Source: Bacillota bacterium
GTDB taxonomy: Bacteria; Bacillota; Clostridia; Tissierellales; Sedimentibacteraceae
DNA: 64,000 bases
Reading direction: 5' to 3'
NCBI GenBank assembly: GCA_023453025.1
Contig: JAEXUD010000059.1
Span: 3,243 to 67,242, forward strand
The notes beneath the pieces were generated by a model. The model ran no database searches. It saw nothing but the letters and a program-made list of their open reading frames with translations, and was not told the DNA's origin. Shown here in pieces: positions 52,005 to 61,618 of the stretch (its first letter is position 1; the number at the start of each line of letters is the position of its first letter). The translations under genes were made by a program, and so were the position numbers.

Positions 52005-52919
52005 TTATTTACCCATTTGCTTTGCAACTTCTTCAGCAAAGTTCTCAGATTTCTTTTCAATGCCTTCGCCCACTTCAAATCTTTGGAATGCAGAAACCCT
52101 TATAGCCTTGCTTAGGTTTTTAGCTGTATTTTCAATATATTTCTTAACGGTAATATCCCCATCCTTAACATAAGCTTGTTCTAACAAGCAAACTTCTTTA
52201 AGTTCTTTCTGGAGTCTTCCTTCAACCATCTTTTCAACTATATTTTGCGGTTTACCCTCATTTAATGCTTGAGCCACCAATATTTCTCTCTCATGAGCAA
52301 TATAATCGGCATCAACATCATCAGTAGATATGTATTTAGGGTTCATTGCAGCTACCTGCATTGCCAGGTCTTTTCCCAATACTTCAAGCGCATCTTTATC
52401 TCCTTCAGATTCAAGAGCTACTATAACAGAAATTTTACCTCCGGCATGAATGTAAGAAACAACTCTTCCATCATTAACCTTCTCAATCTTAAATCTTCTT
52501 ATAGACATATTTTCGCCTATTTTTGCTATTTTGTCAGTCAATGTTTCCTGTAGTGATTTACCGTCTTCAAGCTTATCAGCTTTCAATGCTTCAACATCTG
52601 CCGGCTCATTTTCTAAAGCTGTTTTTGCAACAACCTCAACGAAGCCTCTGAATTCATCATTTTTAGCAACAAAATCTGTTTCAGAGTTAACCTCTACAAC
52701 AACACCTTTTTTGCCGCAATCTGAAACTAAGGCATAGGTTAAACCTTCAGCAGCAATTCTGTCTGCTTTTTTAGAAGCCTTTGAAAGCCCTTTTTCTCTT
52801 AAATAATCAATTGCCTTTTCTATATCTCCGTTTGTTTCTTGTAAAGCTTTTTTGCAGTCCATCATTCCTGCATTTGACTTTTCTCTCAGTTCTTTTACCA
52901 ATGAAGCTGTAATTTCCAT
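52005..52919 (-). CDS. tsf: Elongation factor Ts
   Basis: The 304-residue protein exchanges nucleotide on EF-Tu. It has the UBA-like N terminus (ASLVKELREKSNAGMMDCKKAL), the EGLTYALVSDCGKKGVVVEVNSETDFVAKN core signature, and the dimerisation and C-terminal domain of the longer bacterial form. GGAGG precedes the ATG. It follows rpsB, with a partly paired stem (GTAAGG...CCTTAC) in the gap that may set the ratio of the two products. Confidence 0.97.
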   Translation of the reverse strand: MEITASLVKELREKSNAGMMDCKKALQETNGDIEKAIDYLREKGLSKASKKADRIAAEGLTYALVSDCGKKGVVVEVNSETDFVAKNDEFRGFVEVVAKTALENEPADVEALKADKLEDGKSLQETLTDKIAKIGENMSIRRFKIEKVNDGRVVSYIHAGGKISVIVALESEGDKDALEVLGKDLAMQVAAMNPKYISTDDVDADYIAHEREILVAQALNEGKPQNIVEKMVEGRLQKELKEVCLLEQAYVKDGDITVKKYIENTAKNLSKAIRVSAFQRFEVGEGIEKKSENFAEEVAKQMGK

Positions 52920-52992
52920 TTATTTACCTCCAAAATTTAAAAAAGCAAGGCGTAAGGAAAAAATTCCCAACCCCTTACTTTGTTTATTATTT

Positions 52993-53757
52993 TTATTCTT
53001 CTACAAAATTTTCTTCTACTTTTTCCAATTCTTCTTCAGATACATTATCCTCAGGCTCTTCTTCCGTCATCTGAACGCCTTGCTTGCCTTCAAGAACAGC
53101 ATCTGCAACTGTAGCTGTCAATAATTTTACAGCTCTTATAGCGTCATCGTTACCAGGAATAACGAAATCAACTTCATCAGGATCACAGTTTGTATCAACA
53201 ATTGCTACAACCGGAATACCTAATTTTTTAGCTTCTTCAACAGCTATTTTTTCTTTTCTTGGGTCAACTACAAACAATGCTCCGGGAAGTTTATCCATAT
53301 TCTTGATTCCGCCTAAGAATTTTTCAAGTCTTTCGGCTTCATTTTTTAACTTAATAACTTCCTTCTTAGTTAAAAGAGCGTATGTCCCGTCTTCCTCCAT
53401 TGCCTTTAATGCGTTTAATTTGTCGATTCTTTTTCTGATTGTTGAATAGTTTGTGAGCATTCCGCCAAGCCACCTTTGACTTACGAAATGCATTCCGCAT
53501 CTTGCTGCTTCTGTCTTTGTTGATTCTTGAGCTTGTTTTTTAGTTCCTACGAACAATACTTCTTCTCCGCCGGAAACAACTTCTTTAATAAAGTTATAAG
53601 CTTCATCTACTTTATCACTTGTTTTTTGCAAGTCAATAATATAGATACCATTTCTTTCTGTAAAAATGTACTCTGCCATCTTAGGGTTCCATCTTCTGGT
53701 CTGGTGACCAAAATGCACCCCTGCTTCAAGCAATTTTTTCATGCTTATTATAGCCAT
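52993..53757 (-). CDS. rpsB: Ribosomal protein S2
   Basis: The 254-residue protein is S2 of the 30S subunit. Its start includes MKKLLEAGVHFGHQTRRWNP, then NGIYIIDLQKT, and LFVVDPRKEKIAVEEAKKLG followed by VAIVDTNCDPD. The C-terminal tail is acidic. GGAGG lies before the ATG. It heads the rpsB-tsf-pyrH-frr run and has a promoter at 53861-53889 and a structured leader. Confidence 0.97.
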   Translation of the reverse strand: MAIISMKKLLEAGVHFGHQTRRWNPKMAEYIFTERNGIYIIDLQKTSDKVDEAYNFIKEVVSGGEEVLFVGTKKQAQESTKTEAARCGMHFVSQRWLGGMLTNYSTIRKRIDKLNALKAMEEDGTYALLTKKEVIKLKNEAERLEKFLGGIKNMDKLPGALFVVDPRKEKIAVEEAKKLGIPVVAIVDTNCDPDEVDFVIPGNDDAIRAVKLLTATVADAVLEGKQGVQMTEEEPEDNVSEEELEKVEENFVEE

Positions 53758-53800
53758 ATTTATTTCCTCCTTTTGTTTTTACCTCCAGAATTTTTCATCT

Positions 53801-53834
53801 CATGCAAAAGACCTTTCGGCACAACTCTTGCATG
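53801..53834 (-). promoter_or_regulatory. Leader hairpin of rpsB (possible S2 autoregulatory site)
   Basis: CATGCAA (53801-53807) pairs with TTGCATG (53828-53834), enclosing further pairing with a CCGAAAGG-type inner loop on the minus strand. It lies in the transcribed leader of rpsB. S2 leaders that bind S2 are known in Firmicutes, so feedback control is plausible. Confidence 0.55.
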
Positions 53835-53860
53835 ATCTAAATCTGTGCGTAATTATGTTT

Positions 53861-53889
53861 AGTATAACATAGCAATTTTTATTTGGCAA
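53861..53889 (-). promoter_or_regulatory. Promoter of rpsB
   Basis: On the minus strand TTGCCA (53889-53884) and TATACT (53866-53861) are 17 bases apart, with a TGT extension. The leader would be about 95 bases. Confidence 0.75.
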
Positions 53890-53943
53890 TATATAAATAT
53901 TATTTTTTTGCATATTTGCCGTGTCTTTTTAATGCTTTCATAA

Positions 53944-56127
53944 TTATATGCAATTTTTATTAATACAAACCGGTTTATTGTCCTTGATTACCATCATTTC
54001 TCCACATTTAGGACACTTTTCATTGGTTGGCTCCAACCACGAAATATATTTACAGTCCGGATAATTTGTACATCCGAAAAATCTTCTTCCGGCTTTTGTA
54101 AACTTTATTGCTATTTTGCCATTGCAAAGAGGACAATTTACATCTATTGTTTTTATGATTGGCTTTGTATTTTTACATTCCGGGTAATTAGAGCATGCTA
54201 AAAATTCTCCATATCTGCCCTTCCTCTTAAGCATTTTAGAGCCACAGTTTTCACAGATTTCATTTGTTTCCTCTGCTGCATCTTTTTCCTTTAGTGGTTT
54301 TGTGTTTTTGCATTCGGGATAATTTGGGCATGCCAGGAATTTACCGTATCTTCCCTTTTTTATTACCATAAATTCGCCGCAATTATCACACCTAACGTCA
54401 CTTACTTCATCCTTTATTTCAATCTCTTCCATTTCCTTTTCAGCAACGTCCAGTTCTTTTTTGAAATCTTTAAAAAATTCTGATATAACTTCATGCCACT
54501 CTTTTTTTCCTGATGCTATTTCATCAAGATTGTTTTCCATTTCAGCAGTAAATTTTTCATTAACAATATTGGAAAAATATTTTTCCATCATTTCAGTTAC
54601 TAAAAATCCCATATCTGTGGGCAGTAAATTTCCCTTCTCTTTCACAACATATTCCCTGCTGGTTATTGTTGTTATGGTAGGAGCGTAAGTGCTGGGTCTT
54701 CCAATTCCTTTTTCTTCCAAATCCTTGATAAGGCTTGCTTCAGTATAACGTGCAGGCGGTTGGGTAAAATGCTGCTCGGGATCAATTCTGGCAATATCCA
54801 GTTGTTCATCAGGCTCTATCTCCGGAAGCATCTTACTTCCTGAATCATCATTGTATTTATAAACTGATTTGTAACCATCAAAAACAAGAACCTTACCGTT
54901 TGCTTCAAATATGTTATCATTGTTATTTAAAATAACCTTGGTTACATCGTACTGGGCATCAACCATTTGAGATGCAACAAATCTTTTCCAGATTAAGCTG
55001 TAAAGCTTGTATTGGTCTGATGTCAGGCTATCCTTAATCTGTTCCGGATTTTTTAGTACAGATGTAGGTCTTATAGCCTCATGAGCATCCTGTACCTTAT
55101 TTTCACTTTTTTTTGATTTATTATAAACTCTTGCCTGATAATAATTATCTCCGAAATTTTCTGTTATATATTCCTTGGCACTCTTAATCGCTTCATCTGA
55201 TAATCTGTATGAATCGGTTCTTATATAGGTAACAAGACCTATGCTTCCTTCACCCTTTATGTTTACGCCTTCATAAAGCTGCTGAGCAACCATCATTGTT
55301 TTTTTTGCAGTAAAATTAATTCTTCTGTTTGCTTCCTGCTGAAGGCTTGAAGTTGTGAAAGGCGCACTTGGCTTTGAATAACTCTTTGTTTTATCTACTT
55401 TATATACATTTATTCTTTCTTTATCAAGGCTGTTAATTATTTCTTTAATTTCATCTTCAGTCTTTATTTTTTTCTTGCTTATTTTATGATTTTTTAAAGA
55501 ACCCACATACTTAGCTGTTATTTTCTTTTTATGTTTTTTAGCTTCCAATTCAAGAGTCCAGTATTCTTCAGGTTTGAAATCCATTATTTCTCTTTCTCTG
55601 TCAATTATAAGCTTTAACGCAACAGATTGAACTCTACCTGCACTAAGACCTTTCTCAATTTTTTTCCATAACAGAGGGCTTATATTGTAGCCTACAAGTC
55701 TGTCAAGTACACGTCTGGCCTGTTGAGCATCAACTAAATCCAAATTTATTTTTCTTGGGTTTTTGCTTGCATTTTTTATTGCATCCTTGGTAATTTCGTT
55801 AAACTCTATTCTTATATTTTTACTTTCATCTAAATTCAATATTTTAGACAAGTGCCATGAAATTGCTTCCCCTTCCCTGTCAGGGTCGGTTGCAAGATAA
55901 ATATTATCAGCTTTTTTAGCTTCCTTTTTTAATTCTTTGATAACATCCCCCTTGCCTCTGATTGTTATATAATTAGGTTCAAAATTGTTTTCAACGTCAA
56001 TTCCGAGCTTGCTCTTTGGTAAGTCTCTGACATGACCTACAGAAGCCTTGACCGTATAGTTTTTTCCTAAAAACTTACCTATGGTCTTAGCTTTTGCAGG
56101 TGATTCAACTATCAACAAATTATTCAT
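53944..56127 (-). CDS. topA: DNA topoisomerase I
   Basis: The 727-residue type IA topoisomerase relaxes negative supercoils. It has the toprim start LLIVESPAKAKTIGKFLG, the DPDREGEAISWHL block, and the catalytic-tyrosine stretch TYIRTDSYRLSDEAI. The C terminus carries four C4 zinc-ribbon repeats (CDNCGEFM, CENCGSKM, CPLCNGKI and CPKCGEMM with their partner cysteines). The ATG at 56127 follows GGAGG; the frame runs on to 56229 without a site. In many clostridia topA follows dprA on one strand, but here dprA is about 4 kb away on the other strand. Confidence 0.97.
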   Translation of the reverse strand: MNNLLIVESPAKAKTIGKFLGKNYTVKASVGHVRDLPKSKLGIDVENNFEPNYITIRGKGDVIKELKKEAKKADNIYLATDPDREGEAISWHLSKILNLDESKNIRIEFNEITKDAIKNASKNPRKINLDLVDAQQARRVLDRLVGYNISPLLWKKIEKGLSAGRVQSVALKLIIDREREIMDFKPEEYWTLELEAKKHKKKITAKYVGSLKNHKISKKKIKTEDEIKEIINSLDKERINVYKVDKTKSYSKPSAPFTTSSLQQEANRRINFTAKKTMMVAQQLYEGVNIKGEGSIGLVTYIRTDSYRLSDEAIKSAKEYITENFGDNYYQARVYNKSKKSENKVQDAHEAIRPTSVLKNPEQIKDSLTSDQYKLYSLIWKRFVASQMVDAQYDVTKVILNNNDNIFEANGKVLVFDGYKSVYKYNDDSGSKMLPEIEPDEQLDIARIDPEQHFTQPPARYTEASLIKDLEEKGIGRPSTYAPTITTITSREYVVKEKGNLLPTDMGFLVTEMMEKYFSNIVNEKFTAEMENNLDEIASGKKEWHEVISEFFKDFKKELDVAEKEMEEIEIKDEVSDVRCDNCGEFMVIKKGRYGKFLACPNYPECKNTKPLKEKDAAEETNEICENCGSKMLKRKGRYGEFLACSNYPECKNTKPIIKTIDVNCPLCNGKIAIKFTKAGRRFFGCTNYPDCKYISWLEPTNEKCPKCGEMMVIKDNKPVCINKNCI

Positions 56128-56331
56128 TAACTTCCTCCAATACCGTGTTACATTAAATTTATGCATTTTCCAATGGTGTTTCCATAATACCATATAATAC
56201 ATTTTTTTATTTGTCAATAGCCAATGCATTTAAGAAGATCAACCTTTAATACAGTAAAACTTTTTATTACAAAATTTAGGAATCAACATATAATGAATTA
56301 GGTTAAAACATACTTGAAAGGAAATAATACA

Positions 56332-56799
56332 ATGAAAACCTCATGTAAGCCATACCGTGTTAAAAATAATATAAAAAATTTTAATATAAATAAAGAAACT
56401 TCGACTGATATAGATACCGGATTTATAAAAGTAACTGTACATAACGCAGTTACTAAAGAACCCATAGAAGGTGCAAAGGTAGATGTTTTTGAATTAAGAG
56501 TATCAGGATTATACCATGAAACAGGGTCCGGAGATATTATAGAAACTCAGACATCCGATTCTGATGGTATAGTTCCTATCATTGAACTTCAAGCAAATTT
56601 TGAACCGGAAGAAATAAAATTAGCTGCGCATGAACACATTTTTTATCAATTGATAATTTCAGCTGAAGGATATTGTATCGTATATGTTACCAATATTATA
56701 ATATACCCAAATGTTACAAATGAATATATGATTAAGTTGTCACCGAGAAGCTTGGAACGTCCTTTATATGAGTTTATTATGACGCCGGTTATACCATAG
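56332..56799 (+). CDS. Carboxypeptidase-regulatory-like (CarboxypepD-type) protein
   Basis: The 155-residue protein has one beta-sandwich domain (about residues 28-145): GFIKVTVHNAVTKEPIEGAK is followed by VDVFELRVSGL, a TSDSDGIVPIIEL turn and a final ISAEGYCIVYVTNIIIYPN. This pattern matches the CarboxypepD_reg/PEGA-like folds that often accompany clostridial peptidoglycan-binding proteins. There is no signal peptide. The ATG at 56332 follows AAAGGAAA; the frame extends to 56314 with a TTG. It is encoded about 500 bases from a SpoIID/peptidoglycan-binding gene on the opposite strand and may work with it. Confidence 0.75.
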   Translation: MKTSCKPYRVKNNIKNFNINKETSTDIDTGFIKVTVHNAVTKEPIEGAKVDVFELRVSGLYHETGSGDIIETQTSDSDGIVPIIELQANFEPEEIKLAAHEHIFYQLIISAEGYCIVYVTNIIIYPNVTNEYMIKLSPRSLERPLYEFIMTPVIP

Positions 56800-56893
56800 G
56801 TTTTTTAAATCCTTTGGATACCGGAGTATTTTTTTTGTTTATTATATAAAATATGTGGCAATAATATAATAAACAAAAAAGGATGGTTATGAG

Positions 56894-57238
56894 ATGGATG
56901 ATTATTTTGACAATTATGATATAATAGAAAAGAATCTTAAGTACTTAACTGAAAACCATAAAGAAATTTATGAAGCATATGAGAAGTACGGAAAGCTTGT
57001 TCACGAAAAAGGCGGTCCGTTGGAAGAAAAAACAAGATGGCTTATAAAGGTTTCTCTCTCAACCCAATGCCAAAATGAATACTCCTTAAGAACACATATA
57101 TTAAAAGCACTTAACAGCGGTTGCAGCAAGGAGGAAATTGAGCATGCGATTTTACTGGTTGCACCCACCTGTGGTTTTCCCAAAATGATGAAAGGACTTC
57201 TTATATTCAGGCAGGTTATAGATAAACATATTAAATAG
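56894..57238 (+). CDS. Carboxymuconolactone decarboxylase/AhpD-like family protein
   Basis: The 114-residue all-helical protein has the CMD-family pattern: KTRWLIKVSLSTQCQNEYSLRTHILKALNSGCSKEEI, then HAILLVAPTCGFPKMM. The AhpD-type CxxC is not intact (a single Cys lies near QCQ, and another in TCGFP), so disulfide reductase activity is uncertain. Its partners and substrate are not evident. The start has an AGGATGG site. It is followed by a bidirectional terminator. Confidence 0.85.
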   Translation: MDDYFDNYDIIEKNLKYLTENHKEIYEAYEKYGKLVHEKGGPLEEKTRWLIKVSLSTQCQNEYSLRTHILKALNSGCSKEEIEHAILLVAPTCGFPKMMKGLLIFRQVIDKHIK

Positions 57239-57262
57239 ATGTATCCTGTTGAGAAAAAGGAT

Positions 57263-57290
57263 AAAAATACTGCTGAGCAGCAGTATTTTT
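57263..57290. terminator. Bidirectional terminator
   Basis: AAAAATACTGCT (57263-57274) and AGCAGTATTTTT (57279-57290) form a perfect 12-base stem with a GAGC loop, with five T residues on either strand. It separates the CMD gene from the convergent SpoIID-like gene. Confidence 0.92.
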
Positions 57291-57299
57291 TGTATATAT

Positions 57300-58754
57300 T
57301 TATATTATTCCTCCTGGAAGCATTATTCCGCTGAATCTTTGTTCCCTATATATCCGGACCAGCTCATCCCATGTATCCCTATCAACTATACCTGTAGGTT
57401 CAAGCCCTGCCATTGTCTGAAATGCTATTACGGCCCTTTCAGTTTTGTCATCAAAAATTCCATTTTCCGTTATGGGTGGAATAGTTGGTATAACCAAGGC
57501 AATGTATGACAATAATTCTTGAATTATAAAAACACCCGGTCGTTCAATTCCATCACCCTTCATGTAATCAATGCCTTGATATCTGAGTAATGGCAAATAA
57601 ACTTTATCCGGAGGCAAGGTATTAAATATACCTCTTACTGTATTAAACAATGTGTCCCATGTTACAGTATCCACTATTCCTGTAACCGGTAATCTCATTA
57701 CTTTTTGAAACTCAGCAACAGCTAACCTGGTTTGTTCATCAAATATACCTGTGTAGGCAACAGGTGGTATGCTATTGTAATAAAGTGATAATATATCTAA
57801 GAAATATTGTAAAATTTCAACTCTAGGTCGTATATCACCCTCCAGCATTGTTTCTCTGCTTATGTCATATATTTCCTCATATATTGATTCAGGTACTGTT
57901 AGCTCGGATAATTTAGATACCGCAACATATATTTGTCTTATTTTATAAAACGTTACATTATCTATAATTCCTGTGACAGGCAAATTAAAAACACTTTGAA
58001 AAACTCTTACAGCGGCTTCTGTAGACGGACCATAATAACCATCCGCAGGATATATTATAGGAATAGCCGGGAAATTCTCAGCAATTCTATTTAAACCCAG
58101 TTGCTGCCTCAATATAACATAGCTGGACTCTCCCGGCTCAAGGGGTTCTCCGGGGTATGTTAAGCCCATTCCGCTTACCGGCACATTCTCTATTAGTTCT
58201 ATATTATCCCCATAATAATATCTTAGGATTTCAATTGGAGAATAGCCTGCATTAGCCAAATCCACAGAACCCCATTGGTACAATCCGTTACACTTAGAAA
58301 CACTGCCATCACAAAATGTAGTATAAAGAGGCAGTACCTGACCCTCTCTTACAACATACTGATTAAAAATTTCATCTGTAATATTACTTATAACATCAAA
58401 TATACCTCTATTTTGTACATATGCCTGATCATATTGTGTAGAATTTGTTATGTCAAATTTATAACTTCTTGATCTATACCATTCTAATACTACCCTATTT
58501 AATGCCACAGATACAATTGCATGTATGTTTGCCCGCAAAGCACTCTCAGGCCATGTTGGGTAAAGCTCCGAGGAAGCAACATTTTTTATATAATCAATAA
58601 ATGGTACAGTTACATTTTCAGCCTCTTCATCCGGAGGCCCTAAGTGTACAGTAATAAATTCAGGTACAGTTGCAAAGTACACCGCCGGCCCTCCAGGTAT
58701 GATAATTTGTTCCTGAGTAGTTTGATTATTATTCACAGTTTCTGTTAAAGACAT
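57300..58754 (-). CDS. SpoIID-domain protein with three peptidoglycan-binding domains
   Basis: The 484-residue protein has a SpoIID/LytB-type domain (about residues 52-200, with ASSELYPTWPESALRANIHA and the candidate catalytic Glu63). Three peptidoglycan_binding_1 domains follow in the C-terminal half, each ending in a phrase like VTGIVDTVTWDTL. SpoIID is the lytic transglycosylase that drives engulfment in sporulation, and relatives act on the cell wall. There is no signal peptide, so it may enter the spore or leave by an unusual route. The ATG at 58754 follows GAGGTG; the frame runs to 58880. It could also be a spore cortex or coat protein. Confidence 0.85.
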   Translation of the reverse strand: MSLTETVNNNQTTQEQIIIPGGPAVYFATVPEFITVHLGPPDEEAENVTVPFIDYIKNVASSELYPTWPESALRANIHAIVSVALNRVVLEWYRSRSYKFDITNSTQYDQAYVQNRGIFDVISNITDEIFNQYVVREGQVLPLYTTFCDGSVSKCNGLYQWGSVDLANAGYSPIEILRYYYGDNIELIENVPVSGMGLTYPGEPLEPGESSYVILRQQLGLNRIAENFPAIPIIYPADGYYGPSTEAAVRVFQSVFNLPVTGIIDNVTFYKIRQIYVAVSKLSELTVPESIYEEIYDISRETMLEGDIRPRVEILQYFLDILSLYYNSIPPVAYTGIFDEQTRLAVAEFQKVMRLPVTGIVDTVTWDTLFNTVRGIFNTLPPDKVYLPLLRYQGIDYMKGDGIERPGVFIIQELLSYIALVIPTIPPITENGIFDDKTERAVIAFQTMAGLEPTGIVDRDTWDELVRIYREQRFSGIMLPGGII

Positions 58755-58950
58755 ATTGCACCTCATAACAATATTATTCTTAATAAATATATTTGAATTT
58801 ATTTTAATATATGTAATTAATATTATTTTGAGATTATTTAAATTAATATCATTTAATTTATGCGAAATAAAAATCAGCAATAATATTATAAAAATATATA
58901 TTTATTTAGCAAATTATGGTATAATATTAAAAATTCCTGGAGGTTTTGCT

Positions 58951-60477
58951 ATGCTGTCGAAAATTAAAACCTGTGTTCTTTACGGTCTTGAAGGGTACGT
59001 AGTTGATGTAGAAACAGATTTGTCAGGAGGACTTCCAAATTTCAACATAGTAGGCCTTCCCGACATATCAATCAGAGAATCAAAGGAACGTGTTCGCTCA
59101 GCATTGAAAAACAGCGATTTTGTATTTCCTGTCAGCCGCATAACAGTTAATCTCGCTCCGGCAAATTTAAAAAAAGAAGGCAGTCAAATAGACCTTCCTA
59201 TCGCTATGGGCATATTATATGCAAACAAAATAATAAAGAAAAAAATTGATGAAAAAACATGTATTATCGGAGAGTTATCATTAGATGGAAATATCACTAA
59301 AGTTGACGGTGCTCTGCCCATGGTCATTTCAATGCGAAATAATCATTTTGAACGAGCCGTAATACTCTATGACAACAGAGAAGAATGCGGAGCAATTGAG
59401 GGAATAAATATAATTCCTGTTAAAAGCCTTGAGGAGCTGGTTTGTTATTTTAATGAACATAAAGAAATTAAACCATATAAGGTAATTTATGAAAGTTCCG
59501 ATGATACAGAAAATTTTTCGGAAGATTTTTCTGAAATAAAAGGACAACCGGCTATGAAAAGAGCCGTAGAAATTGCAGCAGCAGGAATGCACAATATACT
59601 GATGCTGGGCTCCCCCGGCTCTGGTAAGACAATGATTGCCCGAAGAATTCCGACGATACTTCCTGATTTGACGTTTGAAGAGTCTCTGGAGGTAACAAAA
59701 ATATACAGCATATCAGGTCTTTTAAATAATAATGGATTAATAAAAAAACGTCCCTTCCGCTCTCCTCATCACACATCGTCACGTGTTGCAATGGCAGGCG
59801 GAGGACCTAAGCCAAGACCGGGTGAAGTCTCATTGTCTCATTATGGTGTCTTGTTTCTTGATGAAATTCCTGAGTTTCCTAAAAGTGTAATCGAAGTGCT
59901 TAGACAACCCATGGAGGATGGTAATATTTCCATTTCCAGAGCAAACGGATCATTTACCTTCCCGGCTAAATTTATGATGGTTGCATCAATGAACCCATGT
60001 CCCTGCGGTTACCTTGGAGATCCTGTTCATGAATGCTCTTGTACTCAAGTCCAGATAGATAAATATCTTGGCAAAATATCCGGACCTTTGTTAAACAGAA
60101 TTGACATTCAAATTGAAGTATCTCCTGTAAAATATGAAGATTTAAAAAAAGTAAATCCTGAAGAATCATCTATAGAAATAAGAAAACGAATTATTAAAGC
60201 TCGAAGCATACAGAAAATCAGATATGAAAAACTAAATATCATAACTAATTCTGAATTGGGAAGTAAACATATATCAAAATATTGTAAAATTAACAAAGAA
60301 TCGGAACAACTATTAAAGAATGCTTTTGAAAGACTGGGACTAAGCGCAAGAGCATACAACAAAATTTTGAAGGTTGCAAGGACTATCGCAGATTTAGACG
60401 AATCTGAAAATATAGAAACAAAGCACATCGCTGAAGCAATACAGTATAGAAGCTTTGACCGCAAATACTGGAGGTAG
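58951..60477 (+). CDS. comM: ComM/YifB family Mg chelatase-like ATPase
   Basis: The 508-residue AAA+ protein has the Lon-substrate-binding-like N-terminal half (LEGYVVDVETDLSGGLPNFN), Walker A GSPGSGKT near residue 220, a Walker B LFLDEIPEF, and the C4-type CPCGYLGDP motif near residue 350. ComM promotes branch migration during natural transformation in other bacteria. The ATG at 58951 follows GGAGG; the frame extends upstream to 58756 in AT-rich DNA. dprA follows two bases later. Confidence 0.95.
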   Translation: MLSKIKTCVLYGLEGYVVDVETDLSGGLPNFNIVGLPDISIRESKERVRSALKNSDFVFPVSRITVNLAPANLKKEGSQIDLPIAMGILYANKIIKKKIDEKTCIIGELSLDGNITKVDGALPMVISMRNNHFERAVILYDNREECGAIEGINIIPVKSLEELVCYFNEHKEIKPYKVIYESSDDTENFSEDFSEIKGQPAMKRAVEIAAAGMHNILMLGSPGSGKTMIARRIPTILPDLTFEESLEVTKIYSISGLLNNNGLIKKRPFRSPHHTSSRVAMAGGGPKPRPGEVSLSHYGVLFLDEIPEFPKSVIEVLRQPMEDGNISISRANGSFTFPAKFMMVASMNPCPCGYLGDPVHECSCTQVQIDKYLGKISGPLLNRIDIQIEVSPVKYEDLKKVNPEESSIEIRKRIIKARSIQKIRYEKLNIITNSELGSKHISKYCKINKESEQLLKNAFERLGLSARAYNKILKVARTIADLDESENIETKHIAEAIQYRSFDRKYWR

Positions 60478-60478
60478 T

Positions 60479-61594
60479 ATGGAAAAATCAGAAAAATTAA
60501 ATGTCAATCAAAAAACATTAGCATGGCTTAATTCTGTCAATGGTATGTCTAATAAAAAAATCGACATACTTTTAAAATACTTTAACTATAGTACAAGCAA
60601 TCTTTGGGATAACTTTGAGGATGAGAAATATAACCTTACTATTCTTAAGCCGGAAATTGTCAGCCTTTTAAGCAAATTAAAAAACAACTTTGAAGAAAAA
60701 CTATTGAAAAAGCTTAATGATAACAATACATTTCTGGTAACAATTTATGATGACAATTACCCTGAAAAATTAAAGCATATTGAGGGTGCTCCATATATTT
60801 TATATTACAAAGGAAGTCTGAATAATATTGATAATTTGTCGATTGCAGTTGTAGGCTCCCGTAAGGCTACCGCCTATGGCAAGTGGGCTGCCGAAAAGCT
60901 GACAAAGGAATTATCAGGACTGGGAGTCAACATAATAAGCGGACTAGCCGTTGGAATTGATTCCATCGCACATAAGGCAGCATTACAGTCAGATTCAAAA
61001 ACCATCGGTGTCATAGGATGTGGTATAGATATAGTATATCCAAAGTCTAATGAACGACTTTACAGAGAAATAATAGAAAAAAGAGGTGCAATTATTTCAG
61101 AATATTTCTTTGGCATGAAGCCTCTTCCCTATAATTTTCATGACCGCAACAGAATAATCAGTGGCTTATCAGATGGTGTATTAGTAATTGAAGCTCAGGA
61201 AAAAAGCGGTACTCTGATTACTGCCGGACACGCTGCAAATCAAGGAAGAGAAATTTTTGCTGTACCGGGCAACATTGACAGTTTGTACAGTAAAGGCACA
61301 AATTCATTAATAAGGGATGGTGCAAAAATAACAACCTCAATAAATGATATAGTGGAAGAAATTTTAGAATTAAAAGAAATTGTTAAACTAAAGCAAAATT
61401 TAGTTGATTACAGCACCTTATCAGACGATGAAATAAAAATAATAAGCACCCTAAAATCCGGAAGCAAGACAATATATGAACTAAATGAATTAACAAATAT
61501 GGACATTGGAACAATATTAAGTTTATTGACATTTTTAGAAATGAAAGGCGCTGTGTTGCAGATTAACGGAAATAAATATATATCCATACAATAA
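60479..61594 (+). CDS. dprA: DNA processing protein DprA
   Basis: The 371-residue Rossmann-fold protein loads RecA on single-stranded DNA during transformation. Motifs include LSIAVVGSRKATAYGKWAAE, NIISGLAVGIDSIAHKAAL and DGVLVIEAQEKSGTLITAGHAA, and a C-terminal winged helix completes it. The ATG at 60479 follows GGAGG that spans the comM stop. comM and dprA are expected on one transcript. In many clostridia topA is next, and here it is not. Confidence 0.95.
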   Translation: MEKSEKLNVNQKTLAWLNSVNGMSNKKIDILLKYFNYSTSNLWDNFEDEKYNLTILKPEIVSLLSKLKNNFEEKLLKKLNDNNTFLVTIYDDNYPEKLKHIEGAPYILYYKGSLNNIDNLSIAVVGSRKATAYGKWAAEKLTKELSGLGVNIISGLAVGIDSIAHKAALQSDSKTIGVIGCGIDIVYPKSNERLYREIIEKRGAIISEYFFGMKPLPYNFHDRNRIISGLSDGVLVIEAQEKSGTLITAGHAANQGREIFAVPGNIDSLYSKGTNSLIRDGAKITTSINDIVEEILELKEIVKLKQNLVDYSTLSDDEIKIISTLKSGSKTIYELNELTNMDIGTILSLLTFLEMKGAVLQINGNKYISIQ

Positions 61595-61618
61595 TGACCT
61601 TTGGTATTATTCAGCAGA

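Noticed and set aside
52921..52992. Strong terminator between rpsB and tsf
   Set aside because: The pairing is broken and the loop is long; it may attenuate but does not qualify as a clear terminator.
56131..56229. Extended N terminus of topA
   Set aside because: The extra residues lie upstream of a strong GGAGG-ATG, show no toprim similarity and are absent from the family.
58756..58950. Hydrophobic N-terminal extension of comM
   Set aside because: It is chance open AT-rich sequence upstream of a clear GGAGG-ATG at 58951 that matches the family start.
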